Part shown: piece by piece, positions 50,347 through 58,699 of the stretch | How positions within the stretch are numbered: position 1 is the stretch's first letter | How the letters are laid out: every line of letters starts with the position of its first letter | Assembly: GCF_001639105.2 (NCBI RefSeq) | Contig: NZ_CP015285.1 | Span: 1,790,501 to 1,854,500 of the forward strand | DNA from: Azospirillum humicireducens | GTDB lineage: Bacteria; Pseudomonadota; Alphaproteobacteria; Azospirillales; Azospirillaceae | Direction of reading: 5' to 3' | Length of the DNA stretch: 64,000 nucleotides | Program-made: the position numbers and the translations under genes | Notes under the pieces: model-generated | Told to the model about the DNA's origin: nothing | The model's input: the letters and a program-made list of their open reading frames with translations, nothing else | Database searches by the model: none

Positions 50347-51419
50347 GCCACGGCCCTCCGCGCCCCGAAGCGGACCCGGTAGCGGATCAGCACGTCGCTC
50401 GCCAGCAGGAAGAACAAAAGCATGCCCTGGAACACTCCGGTGATGGCCTTGGGCAGGCCCATGGCGATCTGCGCCGCCTCGCCGCCGATGAAGGACAACG
50501 CCATCAGCAGCGCCGCCAGCAGGATGCCGACCGGATGCAGGCGCCCCAGGAAGGCGACGATGATGGCGGTATAGCCGTAGCCCGGCGAAATGCCGGCGGT
50601 GACCTGCCCGATCGGGCCGGCGACCTCGCCCATGCCGGCGATGCCGGCCAGCGCGCCCGACAGCAGCAGAGCCAGCCAGACGATCCGCTTCTGGTCGAAA
50701 CCGGCATAGCCGGCGGCGGCCGGGGTCAGGCCGATCACCTTGATCTGGAAACCGATGAAGGTCCGCGCGATCAGCAGCCAGCCGCCCGCGACCGCCAGCA
50801 AGGCGAACAGCGCGCCCAGATGGACGCGGGTGCCCGCCCACAGGATCGGCAGCACGGCGTCGGCCTCGAACAGGCGGGACTCCGGGAAGGCGAAGCCGTC
50901 GGGGTCGCGGTAGGGGCCATGGACCAGATAGTTCAGCAGCAGCAGGGCCACATAGTTCAGCATCAGGCTGGTCAGGATCTCGCTGGCGTTGAAGCGCAGC
51001 CGCAGGAAGGCCGGAACCGCAGCCCAGACCGCACCGCCGACCGCCCCGCCGATCACCATCAGCGGCAGCAGCCACCAGCCGCCCTCGCCATAGAAGGCCA
51101 GCGCCAGCCCGCCGCCGGTGATGGCGCCCAGAGTCAGCTGCCCTTCGGCGCCGATGTTCCAGACATTGGCGCGGAAACCGATGGCGAGACCGACGGCGCA
51201 GAGAACCAGCGGGGTGGCCTTCACCACCAATTCTCCCAGCCCGCGCACCGAGGTCAGCGGCGCGATGAAAAAGGCATGGAGCGCCTTGACGGGATCGAAT
51301 CCCATCGCCAGGAACAGGACGAAGCCGCTGAGCAGGGTCAGCGCCACCGCCAGCAGCGGCGTGGCATAGACCATGGTCTTCGACGCCTGCCCGCGGGGTT
51401 CCAAACGGATGAGGCTCAT
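50343..51419 (-). CDS. ABC transporter permease (nucleoside, YufP-like)
   Basis: The larger permease partner, 358 residues, BPD_transp_2 family. The block VGLAIGFRANVWNIGAEGQL is the family hallmark, and GLTPAAAGYAGFDQKRIVWL is the coupling-helix region. It begins 27 bases after the ATPase stop and overlaps the next permease by ATGA. Confidence 0.93.
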   Translation of the reverse strand: MSLIRLEPRGQASKTMVYATPLLAVALTLLSGFVLFLAMGFDPVKALHAFFIAPLTSVRGLGELVVKATPLVLCAVGLAIGFRANVWNIGAEGQLTLGAITGGGLALAFYGEGGWWLLPLMVIGGAVGGAVWAAVPAFLRLRFNASEILTSLMLNYVALLLLNYLVHGPYRDPDGFAFPESRLFEADAVLPILWAGTRVHLGALFALLAVAGGWLLIARTFIGFQIKVIGLTPAAAGYAGFDQKRIVWLALLLSGALAGIAGMGEVAGPIGQVTAGISPGYGYTAIIVAFLGRLHPVGILLAALLMALSFIGGEAAQIAMGLPKAITGVFQGMLLFFLLASDVLIRYRVRFGARRAVA

Positions 51420-51446
51420 GCGGCGTCTCCGGCAATCGCGAAACCA

Positions 51447-53111
51447 TCAGACCGCACGCGTGATCTCCCCGTCTTCGTCCGGCGGCGTGCCGAACAGCCC
51501 GCCCATCAGCAGGCCGATGCGTTCCACCGTCGTCTCGTGCGTCGGCCGGCTGTCGGACAGGCGGCCATGGAACAGCACGGAAATCCGGTCGCTCAGCACG
51601 AACAGCTCGTCCAGATCCTGGCTGATCACCAGAACCGCGGCGCCCGAGCGCGCCAGCCCGATCAGCGCCTTGTGGATCGCCGCCGCGGCGCCGGCATCGA
51701 CGCCCCAGGTCGGCTGGCCGACCACCAGCAGCTTGGGCTTCTGCAGGATCTCGCGGCCGATGATGAATTTCTGCAGATTGCCGCCCGACAGGGACCGCGC
51801 CTCCGCCCGGTGGCCGTGGGCAACCACATTGAAGCCGCGGATGATCGTCTCGGCATAGGCCCGCGCCCGGCCGAAATGGACCATGCCGCCCCGTACCAGC
51901 GGCTCGCGGGCATAGCCCGACAGCAGCGCATTCTCCGACAAACTCAGTTCCGGCACGGCACCGCGGCCCAGCCGCTCCTCCGGCACGAAGGCGAGCCCGA
52001 GCGCGCGGCGCGCGCGTGGCCCGAGATGTCCGGCCGACGTGCCCTCGATCACCACGGATTCGGCGTCGGCGACCAGCATCTCACCGCTGAGCGCGGCCAT
52101 CAGCTCCGCCTGCCCGTTGCCGGCCACCCCGGCAATGCCCAGGATCTCGCCGGCCCGCACCTCGAAACTGACGTCCTTCAGGTTGGTGGCGAAGGGGTTG
52201 TCGGAGGTGGTGGACAGGTGGCGCACCGACAGGCGCGCGGCTCCGGCAGCACCTTGCGGCGACCGTTCGGGGGTGGACAGCTCCGCCCCCATCATCATCT
52301 CGGCGAGGCTGCGCGCGGTTTCCTGCCGCGGATCTGCAGCGCCAACCACCTTGCCGGCGCGCAGAACGGTGGCGCGGCTGCACAGCGCGCGGATTTCCTC
52401 CAGCTTGTGCGAGATGTAGAGGATCGTGCAGCCCTCCGCCGCCAGGACGCGCAGCGTCTCGAACAGCTTGGCGGCCTCCTGCGGCGTCAGGACCGAGGTC
52501 GGTTCATCCATGATCAGCAGCTTCGGATCCTGCAGCAGGCAGCGCACGATCTCCACCCGCTGCCGCTCGCCGACCGACAGGTGGAAGACATGGCGTTCGG
52601 GGTCGAGCGCAAGGCCGTAGCGTTCGGACACGCTGCGGATGCGGTCGGCCAGTTCGTCCATCCGGCCGGCATCGTCCAGGCCGAGCGCGATGTTCTCCGT
52701 CACCGTCAGCGTGTCGAACAGCGAGAAATGCTGGAACACCATGCCGATGCCCAGCCGCCGGGCGCCGGCCGGGTCGGGGACGCTGGTCTCCACCCCCTGC
52801 CACAGCATGGTTCCGGAATCGGGGTGCAGCACCCCGTAGATCATCTTGACCAGGGTGGACTTGCCGGCGCCGTTCTCACCCAGCAGCGCATGGATCTCGC
52901 CCGGCTGAAGGACGAGATCGACATGGTCGTTGGCGAGGCATCCGGGGAATCGCTTGGTGATGCCGCGCAGCTCCAGGCGGGGCGGCGGAGCGTCCGGGGG
53001 AAAGGTCTCGGCGTGCGAAGGCAAGGAGGGGAAATCCGGGATAAGGTCAAACCTGTATGGCAATGCCAAAGCCGTGCCACCGCTACCAACAGAGTAATCC
53101 GGTGGCACCAC
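51447..53111 (-). CDS. ABC transporter ATP-binding protein (nucleoside, YufO-like)
   Basis: Cytoplasmic ATPase with two ABC domains in one chain. The first has Walker A GENGAGKST, signature LSVGERQRVEI and Walker B LLIMDEPTSVL. The second has a degenerate Walker A (GVAGNGQAELMAAL) and LSGGNLQKFIIGRE, as usual in sugar and nucleoside importers of this kind. The start is uncertain: the longest frame begins at a GTG at 53111, while homology begins near RLELRGITKRFPG about residue 45; a TTG at 53024 is an alternative. First gene of the importer operon. Confidence 0.92.
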   Translation of the reverse strand: MVPPDYSVGSGGTALALPYRFDLIPDFPSLPSHAETFPPDAPPPRLELRGITKRFPGCLANDHVDLVLQPGEIHALLGENGAGKSTLVKMIYGVLHPDSGTMLWQGVETSVPDPAGARRLGIGMVFQHFSLFDTLTVTENIALGLDDAGRMDELADRIRSVSERYGLALDPERHVFHLSVGERQRVEIVRCLLQDPKLLIMDEPTSVLTPQEAAKLFETLRVLAAEGCTILYISHKLEEIRALCSRATVLRAGKVVGAADPRQETARSLAEMMMGAELSTPERSPQGAAGAARLSVRHLSTTSDNPFATNLKDVSFEVRAGEILGIAGVAGNGQAELMAALSGEMLVADAESVVIEGTSAGHLGPRARRALGLAFVPEERLGRGAVPELSLSENALLSGYAREPLVRGGMVHFGRARAYAETIIRGFNVVAHGHRAEARSLSGGNLQKFIIGREILQKPKLLVVGQPTWGVDAGAAAAIHKALIGLARSGAAVLVISQDLDELFVLSDRISVLFHGRLSDSRPTHETTVERIGLLMGGLFGTPPDEDGEITRAV

Positions 53112-53306
53112 CGGCCGTCAACAGCCGATCCTCTGCCTATACGCAATGCATTTGCCGCTTTGGTCATCATGCCACAGTCCGCGGCGGCAACCCAGCCCTT
53201 CTCCCGGAGGGCTGTTGCGATGCGGCAGACACTTGCCAGACCGCCCGTTCGGACCAACACTCCGGACAGTCGGCAGTTCGGCCGATCGGATAGGGTGGAG
53301 GCAAGG

Positions 53307-54221
53307 ATGTCGGCGGGTTACGCGGTGCTGGACCGGCGGAGCGTGGTGGCGGTGACGGGGGAGGACCGCAAGGCCTTCCTGCAGGGGCTGGTGTCCAACG
53401 ACATGCTGCGCGTCAGCCCCGATCATGCCGCCTATGCCCTGTTCCTGACCCCGCAGGGCAAGTTCCTGCATGATTTCAGTGTGGTCGAGTCGGGTGCGGA
53501 TGCCGCCGCGGCACTTCTGCTCGATCCGGAGACGGACCGCCGCGCCGACCTGCTGCGCCGGCTGAAGATGTACAAGCTGCGCTCGAAGATCGCGTTGGAG
53601 GACCGTGCCGAGGCGTTGCGCGTCGTTGTGGCCTTCGGAGACGACGCGCTGGCGGCGCTTGGACTGCCGGCCGAGCCGGGGGCGGCACGGCCCTTCGGCG
53701 GCGGGATCGCCTTCACCGACCCCCGCCTGCCGGCTCTGGGCGCCCGCCTGTTCCTCCCGGCGGAGGGCATCGCGGCGCTGGAGGCGGCCGGGCTGGCGCG
53801 ACAGGATGCCGCGCAATACGACAGCCTCCGCCTGTCGCTCGGCGTACCCGACGGCACCGGCGAGCTGATTCCGGAGAAGTCGATTCCCCTGGAGAATCGC
53901 ATGGATGCGCTGAACGCCATTTCCTGGGACAAGGGCTGCTACATGGGGCAGGAGCTGACCGCCCGCACCAAATACCGCGCCCTGATCAAGAAAAAGCTGT
54001 TTCCCGCCGCCATCGACGGTCCGGCGCCGGAGCCCGGCACCCCGGTGACGCTGGACGGCAAGGACGCCGGGGAAATCCGCAGCGTGCGCGGCAGTTCGGC
54101 ACTCGCCCTGCTGCGGCTGGAGGAGGTGCGACGCGCCGCCGAGAACGGGCTTTCCTTCCAGGCCGGTCCGGCAACGCTGACGCCCTCGGAGCCGGCGTGG
54201 GACCTTACCACGAAGGGCTAG
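53307..54221 (+). CDS. ygfZ: YgfZ/GcvT-fold folate-binding protein
   Basis: Tetrahydrofolate-dependent protein assisting Fe-S cluster assembly or repair, related to mitochondrial Iba57. It has 304 residues. The signature K-G-C-Y-x-G-Q-E is present as DKGCYMGQELTARTKYR, and the N-terminus reads VAVTGEDRKAFLQGLVSNDM. The ATG at 53307 has GGAGG six bases upstream; the enormous open frame before it is antisense to the importer operon. It is divergent from the ATPase gene. Confidence 0.94.
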   Translation: MSAGYAVLDRRSVVAVTGEDRKAFLQGLVSNDMLRVSPDHAAYALFLTPQGKFLHDFSVVESGADAAAALLLDPETDRRADLLRRLKMYKLRSKIALEDRAEALRVVVAFGDDALAALGLPAEPGAARPFGGGIAFTDPRLPALGARLFLPAEGIAALEAAGLARQDAAQYDSLRLSLGVPDGTGELIPEKSIPLENRMDALNAISWDKGCYMGQELTARTKYRALIKKKLFPAAIDGPAPEPGTPVTLDGKDAGEIRSVRGSSALALLRLEEVRRAAENGLSFQAGPATLTPSEPAWDLTTKG

Positions 54222-54315
54222 CCCCACACCGAAAGAGTTCACGGAAGGCGAGATCAAACGGGGCTTGGGCCTGTTGTACCGGTGTCTTTCGACACAACGA
54301 CAAAGGAGCCACCCC

Positions 54316-54894
54316 ATGCGTCGCACCCTGATCGCCACCGCAGCCACGCTGGCTTTGCTCTCCGGTGCCGCCGTCGCGCAGACCATCTCGCCGACCGTGG
54401 GCAACCCGTCCTCGTCGACCTCCAGCATGTCGAACAGCGCGTCGCCGGACAGCGCCACCACCGGAAACACGGCCGCTGCCACCGGCGGCCAGTTGGCCAG
54501 CGCCGACGAACTGATCGGCAAGACTGTCTACGGCCGCGACAACGAGAAGATCGGTGAGGTCGACGACGTCATCCTCGACGCCAATGGCCAGGCCAGGCAG
54601 CTGGTGGTCAGCTCCGGCGGCTTCCTCGGCATCGGCGAGAAGCAGGTCGCGGTCGATTACACCGCCGCCAACTGGGATTCGCAGAACAACCGCCTGAACC
54701 TCGCCGGCATGAGCCGGGACGACGTGAAGGCGATGCCGGAGTTCAAGTACGACGACACCATGACGTCGCTGAACAAGAACCGGAAGCCGGCCGAAACCGG
54801 AACGACGGCGCCGGGCGCCGCTCCGACGGGCGGCTCGATGGGCACCACCGGGACGACCGGGACCGGCACCACCGGCGGCAGCACGGCGCAGTAA
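54316..54894 (+). CDS. Secreted PRC-barrel domain protein
   Basis: Exported protein of 192 residues: a signal peptide (about 1-21, TLIATAATLALLSGAAVAQ), a Ser/Thr-rich linker, a PRC-barrel domain (about 58-140, LIGKTVYGRDNEKIGEVDDV, then QLVVSSGGFLGIGEKQVAV), and a Gly/Thr repeat tail (GTTGTTGTGTTGGST). PRC-barrel proteins of this sort are common in the periplasm of alphaproteobacteria; their function is mostly unknown. AAAGGAG lies at a good distance from the ATG. Confidence 0.9.
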   Translation: MRRTLIATAATLALLSGAAVAQTISPTVGNPSSSTSSMSNSASPDSATTGNTAAATGGQLASADELIGKTVYGRDNEKIGEVDDVILDANGQARQLVVSSGGFLGIGEKQVAVDYTAANWDSQNNRLNLAGMSRDDVKAMPEFKYDDTMTSLNKNRKPAETGTTAPGAAPTGGSMGTTGTTGTGTTGGSTAQ

Positions 54895-54904
54895 CGCCGA
54901 CTTC

Positions 54905-55089
54905 GCCCCCTCCCTAACCCTCGCCCACTCTCAGCGGACCTACGGTCCGCCTGTCGCATCAGCACAAAGCTAGCTTTGTGCGAGAGCTTCGAGGGAGAGG
55001 GGACTGCCGCCGCAATCGGAAATCCCCCCTCTCCTGCCGTAGGCGGGGGAGGGAGGGACCCGCGGCGGAGCCGTGGGTGGGAGGGGGCA
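54905..55089. repeat. C-rich/G-rich intergenic inverted repeat, copy D (long)
   Basis: The left end GCCCCCTCCCTAACCCTCGCCC and the right end GGGAGGGGGCA bracket a 185-bp element containing the hairpin GCGGACCTACGGTCCGC, a 20-bp palindrome at 54962-54981 and further C-rich/G-rich arms. It sits between the convergent PRC-barrel and ATP12 genes. Confidence 0.68.
54962..54981. repeat. Perfect 20-bp palindrome inside repeat D
   Basis: GCACAAAGCTAGCTTTGTGC is fully self-complementary. It is unlike the C-rich arms around it and may be a separate insertion into the repeat or a regulator site. Confidence 0.6.
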
Positions 55090-55103
55090 TCTATCCCAGC
55101 ACC

Positions 55104-55799
55104 TCACCCCCGCAGCAGATCCACGAAGCGCCGACAGGCCACGATCTCCGCACGCACGTTGGTGCGGCGCTTGGTGGCCTCGGCGTCTTCGCCCCATTGT
55201 TCGATCTGGTAGGTCTCGTCCAATTGCGAGACCTCGAAGGCTTCCTCCGCGCTGAGCCGGCCCTCCAGCAGGGCGAGCGCCACGACGATCGAGCCGCAGA
55301 CGCCGGTCGATGTCTGCAACGCCGACAGATACCAGTCGTCCGTCCTCTCCACCACCCTGCGCAGGGCGGCAAGCGCCTCCTCCGGCTGCGGCTTGGGCAT
55401 CAGTCCGGCACAGACATGCAGCGGTGCGTCGTAGGTCAGCGCCGCCCAGTCCAACAGCGGCTGCCACAGCTGCGCCTGACGGTCCACCAGCGGCTGGGGA
55501 TGCTCTGCGCGGTAGCAAAGCAGATCGGTGCCGGCATAGGCGCTGATTGCATGGACGATGTCCGGCCGCTTGGCCGGGATCAGGTCGACAGCGGTGCTGG
55601 ACAGCTGCATCAAGGGCATGGAGTGGGCATCGATCTGGTCGCCCTGCGCGTCCCATTCCTCTGCCACGCCCTGCGCCAACGGCCGGCTGGGGAAAACCAG
55701 CGGCGCCTTGGCCGGGCTTCGCACCGGGCGGCCGTCCAGCTCGACCCGGAAGCCGCCCTCGGTCTCGCCGACCCCGGCCGCCTTGTAGAAACGCTTCAT
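55104..55799 (-). CDS. ATP12-family F1-ATPase assembly chaperone
   Basis: Alphaproteobacterial homologue of mitochondrial Atp12, which chaperones the F1 alpha subunit. It has 231 residues. Blocks seen are MKRFYKAAGVGE, VELDGRPVRSPAKAPLVFPS, AVAEEWDAQGDQIDAHSMPL-type and LLCYRAEHPQPLV. Start as the normal N-terminus. It lies 3 bases after the HAD gene stop on the same strand, so crcB-rluC-HAD-ATP12 is probably one operon. Confidence 0.93.
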   Translation of the reverse strand: MKRFYKAAGVGETEGGFRVELDGRPVRSPAKAPLVFPSRPLAQGVAEEWDAQGDQIDAHSMPLMQLSSTAVDLIPAKRPDIVHAISAYAGTDLLCYRAEHPQPLVDRQAQLWQPLLDWAALTYDAPLHVCAGLMPKPQPEEALAALRRVVERTDDWYLSALQTSTGVCGSIVVALALLEGRLSAEEAFEVSQLDETYQIEQWGEDAEATKRRTNVRAEIVACRRFVDLLRG

Positions 55800-55802
55800 C
55801 GC

Positions 55803-56492
55803 TTACCCTTCCAAAAGCTCCAGCACCGCGGTGGCGACGTCGCGTCCGCGGTGGACGATGCGGTCCGCCCCGGCCCTCTCCAGCTCCGGCACCGCATGAT
55901 AGCCCCAGGAGACGCCGACCGACCGCACCCGCGCGTTTCGGGCCATTTGAATGTCGTAGGTGGTATCGCCGATCACAACCGTTCCTGCCTCTTCCACGCC
56001 GGTTTCCGCCAGCGCGCGCTGGACCATATGCGGGTTCGGCTTGCCGGGACCGACGTCGGCGGTCTGCAGCGTGACGAAGCGGCCGGTCAGTCCATGGCCC
56101 TTCAGCACAGCATCCAGCCCGCGGCGTGATTTCCCGGTCGCGACGCCCAGCAGGACGCCCGCCTTCTCCAGCGCAGCCAGCGTATCGACGATGCCGGGGA
56201 AAAGCGGCTCGTCCACCTCGCCGCGGCTGCGGGCGCTTGAGAAGGCGCGCTTGTAGCTTTCAGCAACGGCGACATGGACCTCGGCGTCATGCGCCGGCAG
56301 CAGCAGGGAGACCGCCTCCACCAGCGACAGCCCGACCATGCGGCGGACCTCCATCGGATCGGGCTCGCCAAGCCCATGCTCGGCCCAGGCTTGGGTCATG
56401 GCGTCGATGATCGCGAACTGGCTGTCGACCAGCGTGCCGTCGCAATCGAACAGGGCCAAACGCAGCGGCGGTCTTCCTGGAACCGTCATCAC
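55803..56492 (-). CDS. HAD-superfamily hydrolase (phosphoglycolate phosphatase-like)
   Basis: Cytoplasmic phosphatase of 229 residues with the HAD motifs: I LFDCDGTLVDSQ, II VATGKSRRG, III with K in GPGKPNPHM, and IV VIGDTTYDIQMA. A helical cap between motifs I and II is of the subclass I type. The substrate could be phosphoglycolate or another small phosphate ester. It overlaps rluC by 4 bases. Confidence 0.9.
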   Translation of the reverse strand: MMTVPGRPPLRLALFDCDGTLVDSQFAIIDAMTQAWAEHGLGEPDPMEVRRMVGLSLVEAVSLLLPAHDAEVHVAVAESYKRAFSSARSRGEVDEPLFPGIVDTLAALEKAGVLLGVATGKSRRGLDAVLKGHGLTGRFVTLQTADVGPGKPNPHMVQRALAETGVEEAGTVVIGDTTYDIQMARNARVRSVGVSWGYHAVPELERAGADRIVHRGRDVATAVLELLEG

Positions 56493-57553
56493 TCGAAATC
56501 CTCGAACGGGTCGTCGCGCAGGTTCGGGCTGAAGCCGAAATACTTCCAGGTCGCCTGCATGTGATCGGGCAGCGGGGCGGTGACGTCAATGGTCTTGCCG
56601 CCGCGCGGGTGAGGCAGGATCAGCCGGCGGGCATGCAGGTGCAGCTTCTTCGCCACCTCCGCCCCGGCCAGGAAGGCACCCTGCCCGGCATATTTGCCGT
56701 CGCCGAGGATCGGCGTGCCGACGGCGGCCATATGGACGCGCAGCTGGTGGGTGCGGCCGGTCAGCGGCCACATGGCGACGAAGGCCGCCTGCTTGCCGAC
56801 ATTCTCCTGCACCGAATAGACGGTGACGGCGCGCTTGCCCTCTTCCTTGTTCTCCGCCACCCGCTCGCCATGCGGACCGCCTTCCTTGGCCAGCGCGAGG
56901 TCGATCTTGCCCTGATAGGGCGTCGGGACGCCGACGGTGACGGCCCAGTAGATCTTGCGCACCGCGCTGCCGCGGAACAGCTCCGTCAGCTTGCTGGCGG
57001 CGAAGGTGGTGCGGGCGAGCAGCAGGACACCGGAGGTATCCTTGTCCAGCCGGTGGACCAGCTTCGGCCGCTCCTTGCCGTCGAAGCGCAAGGCGTCGAG
57101 CATGGCGTCGAGATGCTTGGAGGTGCCGGTGCCGCCCTGCACCGCCAGACCGGCCGGCTTGTTGATGGCGATCACGTCGGCGTCGCGGTAGAGAACCAGC
57201 GCCTGCAACTCGGCGATCTGCTTGTCGGACATGCCCTTGGGCTTGCCCGGCGCCTGGTTCGGCCCCTTGACCGGAGCGGCCCAGGCGGCCAGCGGCGGGA
57301 TGCGCACGCCCTGCCCGGCCGCCAGCCGCGACGACGTCTCCGCCCGCTTGCCGTCGATGCGGACCTGGCCGGTGCGCAGCAGCTTCTGCAGGTAGCTGTG
57401 GTTCACGTCGGGGAAATGACGCTTGAACCAGCGGTCGAGCCGCATGTCGGCCTCGTCGGCGGTGACGATGCGGGTTTCGACCTTGCTGTCGCTTTTGGCT
57501 TCGGTCGACGCGGTATCGGCGCGATCGGCAGCGGGCTTGGGAGAGTCAGTCAT
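56489..57553 (-). CDS. 23S rRNA pseudouridine synthase, RluC/RluD family
   Basis: Isomerises uridines in 23S rRNA. It has 354 residues: an S4 domain (about 35-95, RLDRWFKRHFPDVNHSYLQK), then the catalytic domain with PKLVHRLDKDTSGVLLLAR holding the catalytic Asp and TGRTHQLRVHMA. The N-terminal 30 residues are a hydrophilic Ser/Asp/Lys-rich extension. The start at 57553 shares one base with the crcB stop. RluC is the likelier orthologue by neighbourhood, but RluD is not excluded. Confidence 0.9.
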   Translation of the reverse strand: MTDSPKPAADRADTASTEAKSDSKVETRIVTADEADMRLDRWFKRHFPDVNHSYLQKLLRTGQVRIDGKRAETSSRLAAGQGVRIPPLAAWAAPVKGPNQAPGKPKGMSDKQIAELQALVLYRDADVIAINKPAGLAVQGGTGTSKHLDAMLDALRFDGKERPKLVHRLDKDTSGVLLLARTTFAASKLTELFRGSAVRKIYWAVTVGVPTPYQGKIDLALAKEGGPHGERVAENKEEGKRAVTVYSVQENVGKQAAFVAMWPLTGRTHQLRVHMAAVGTPILGDGKYAGQGAFLAGAEVAKKLHLHARRLILPHPRGGKTIDVTAPLPDHMQATWKYFGFSPNLRDDPFEDFE

Positions 57554-57954
57554 CAGAGGGACACCGAAACAAGAGAACGCACGGCCCACAGGCCGGCAAA
57601 GAAGCCCACCACGCTGAGCAGCGTCGAGGCGAGGAAGTAACCTGCAGCCGCCATGAACTCGTCGCGGGCGACGAGGAGGCCGATGTCCAGCGTGAAGGAG
57701 GAGAAGGTGGTGAAGCCGCCCAGAACCCCGACCAGCAGGAAGGCGCGCAGTTCCGGCGACGGAGACCACGCCAGCGCCGCCAACTCGGACAATACCCCCA
57801 TCACCGTGCAGCCGATCACGTTGACGATGATCGTCCCCACCGGAAAGCGGGTGCCGGCCCATTGCATGACCATCGTCAGCATCAGGTAGCGCGCCACCGA
57901 TCCGGCGGCACCACCGACGGCGACGGCAAGCAAGGAAAGCGGGGATGCGAGCAC
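57553..57954 (-). CDS. crcB: Fluoride exporter CrcB/Fluc
   Basis: Four-helix dual-topology fluoride channel of 133 residues. Hallmarks: GGAAGSVARYLML near the N-terminus, GTIIVNVIGCTVMG, and GVLGGFTTFSSFTLD with the pore phenylalanine region. The start is GTG at 57954 with GGAGGC upstream. I looked for a fluoride riboswitch ahead of it and saw none. First gene of the crcB-rluC-HAD-ATP12 run. Confidence 0.95.
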   Translation of the reverse strand: MLASPLSLLAVAVGGAAGSVARYLMLTMVMQWAGTRFPVGTIIVNVIGCTVMGVLSELAALAWSPSPELRAFLLVGVLGGFTTFSSFTLDIGLLVARDEFMAAAGYFLASTLLSVVGFFAGLWAVRSLVSVSL

Positions 57955-58063
57955 GGCGCCTCCGGTTCAGCGCGGAAAGTGGGAAATGGGGGACGAGCGC
58001 CGGATTAGAGCCAGAAACCGCGCCACTTGTCACGCGATGGACAATCGCGGCAGGATCGTCTGC

Positions 58064-58639
58064 ATGGAAACGCTCCCCCACAACGCCGCCCTGCTGATCG
58101 TCGACCTGCAGAAGGCCATCGACGACCCGCGCTGGAGCCGCATCGGCCCGCGCAACAACCCGCAGGCGGAGGCCAACGTCGCCACCTTGCTGGCCGTGTG
58201 GCGGCGGGACGGACGGCCCATCGTCCATATCCGCCATGATTCGGTGGAACCCGACTCCACCTACCGCCCCGGCGGCCCTGGCCATGCCTTCAAGGCGGAG
58301 GCCGTGCCGCTTCCGGGCGAGATGGTGATCGGCAAGCGGGTGAACAGCGCCTTCATCGGCACCGACCTGGACGAGTGGCTGCACAACCGTGGCATTGGTG
58401 CGCTGGTGGTGGCCGGTGTCATCACCAACAACAGCGTCGAAGCGACGGTGCGGACGGCTGGCAACCTTGGCTACGACGTGCGCCTGGTGGCGGACGCCTG
58501 CTTCACCTTCGCCCGTCTGGACCGGTCAGGGCGATTGCGCACCGCGGATGAGGTTCACGACCTGTCGCTCGCCAACATGGACGGCGAATATGCCACGGTG
58601 GTGGAGACGGCGGAGGTTTTGGGAGAAGTGTTGCGGTGA
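58064..58639 (+). CDS. Isochorismatase-fold hydrolase with Cys-to-Ser change
   Basis: Cysteine-hydrolase superfamily fold of 191 residues. The catalytic Asp is in ALLIVDLQKAIDD and the Lys in MVIGKRVNSAF. The usual nucleophile motif TxxCVxxT appears as TNNSVEAT, so serine stands where cysteine is expected. True isochorismatases also lack this cysteine, and some uncharacterised bacterial members share the NNS motif, so it may still be an enzyme. The start METLPHNAALL at 58064 is chosen over a longer frame. Confidence 0.85.
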   Translation: METLPHNAALLIVDLQKAIDDPRWSRIGPRNNPQAEANVATLLAVWRRDGRPIVHIRHDSVEPDSTYRPGGPGHAFKAEAVPLPGEMVIGKRVNSAFIGTDLDEWLHNRGIGALVVAGVITNNSVEATVRTAGNLGYDVRLVADACFTFARLDRSGRLRTADEVHDLSLANMDGEYATVVETAEVLGEVLR

Positions 58640-58645
58640 TGCCCT

Positions 58646-58682
58646 CACCCCCCTTCCCCGCATCAGCCGGAAAGGGGGGGTG
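58646..58682. terminator. Hairpin between convergent genes
   Basis: CACCCCCCTTCC and GGAAAGGGGGGGTG pair around CCGCATCAGCC. No strong T-run follows in either direction. It is a short member of the C-rich/G-rich intergenic repeat family and probably helps end both genes. Confidence 0.5.
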
Positions 58683-58699
58683 GAAGTCTAACGCCGCGA

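Noticed and set aside
50535..53306. Huge + strand open frame running into ygfZ
   Set aside because: It is antisense to the nucleoside importer genes; ygfZ starts at 53307 with its own ribosome site.
57955..58063. Fluoride riboswitch upstream of crcB
   Set aside because: The conserved riboswitch core could not be found in the short leader.
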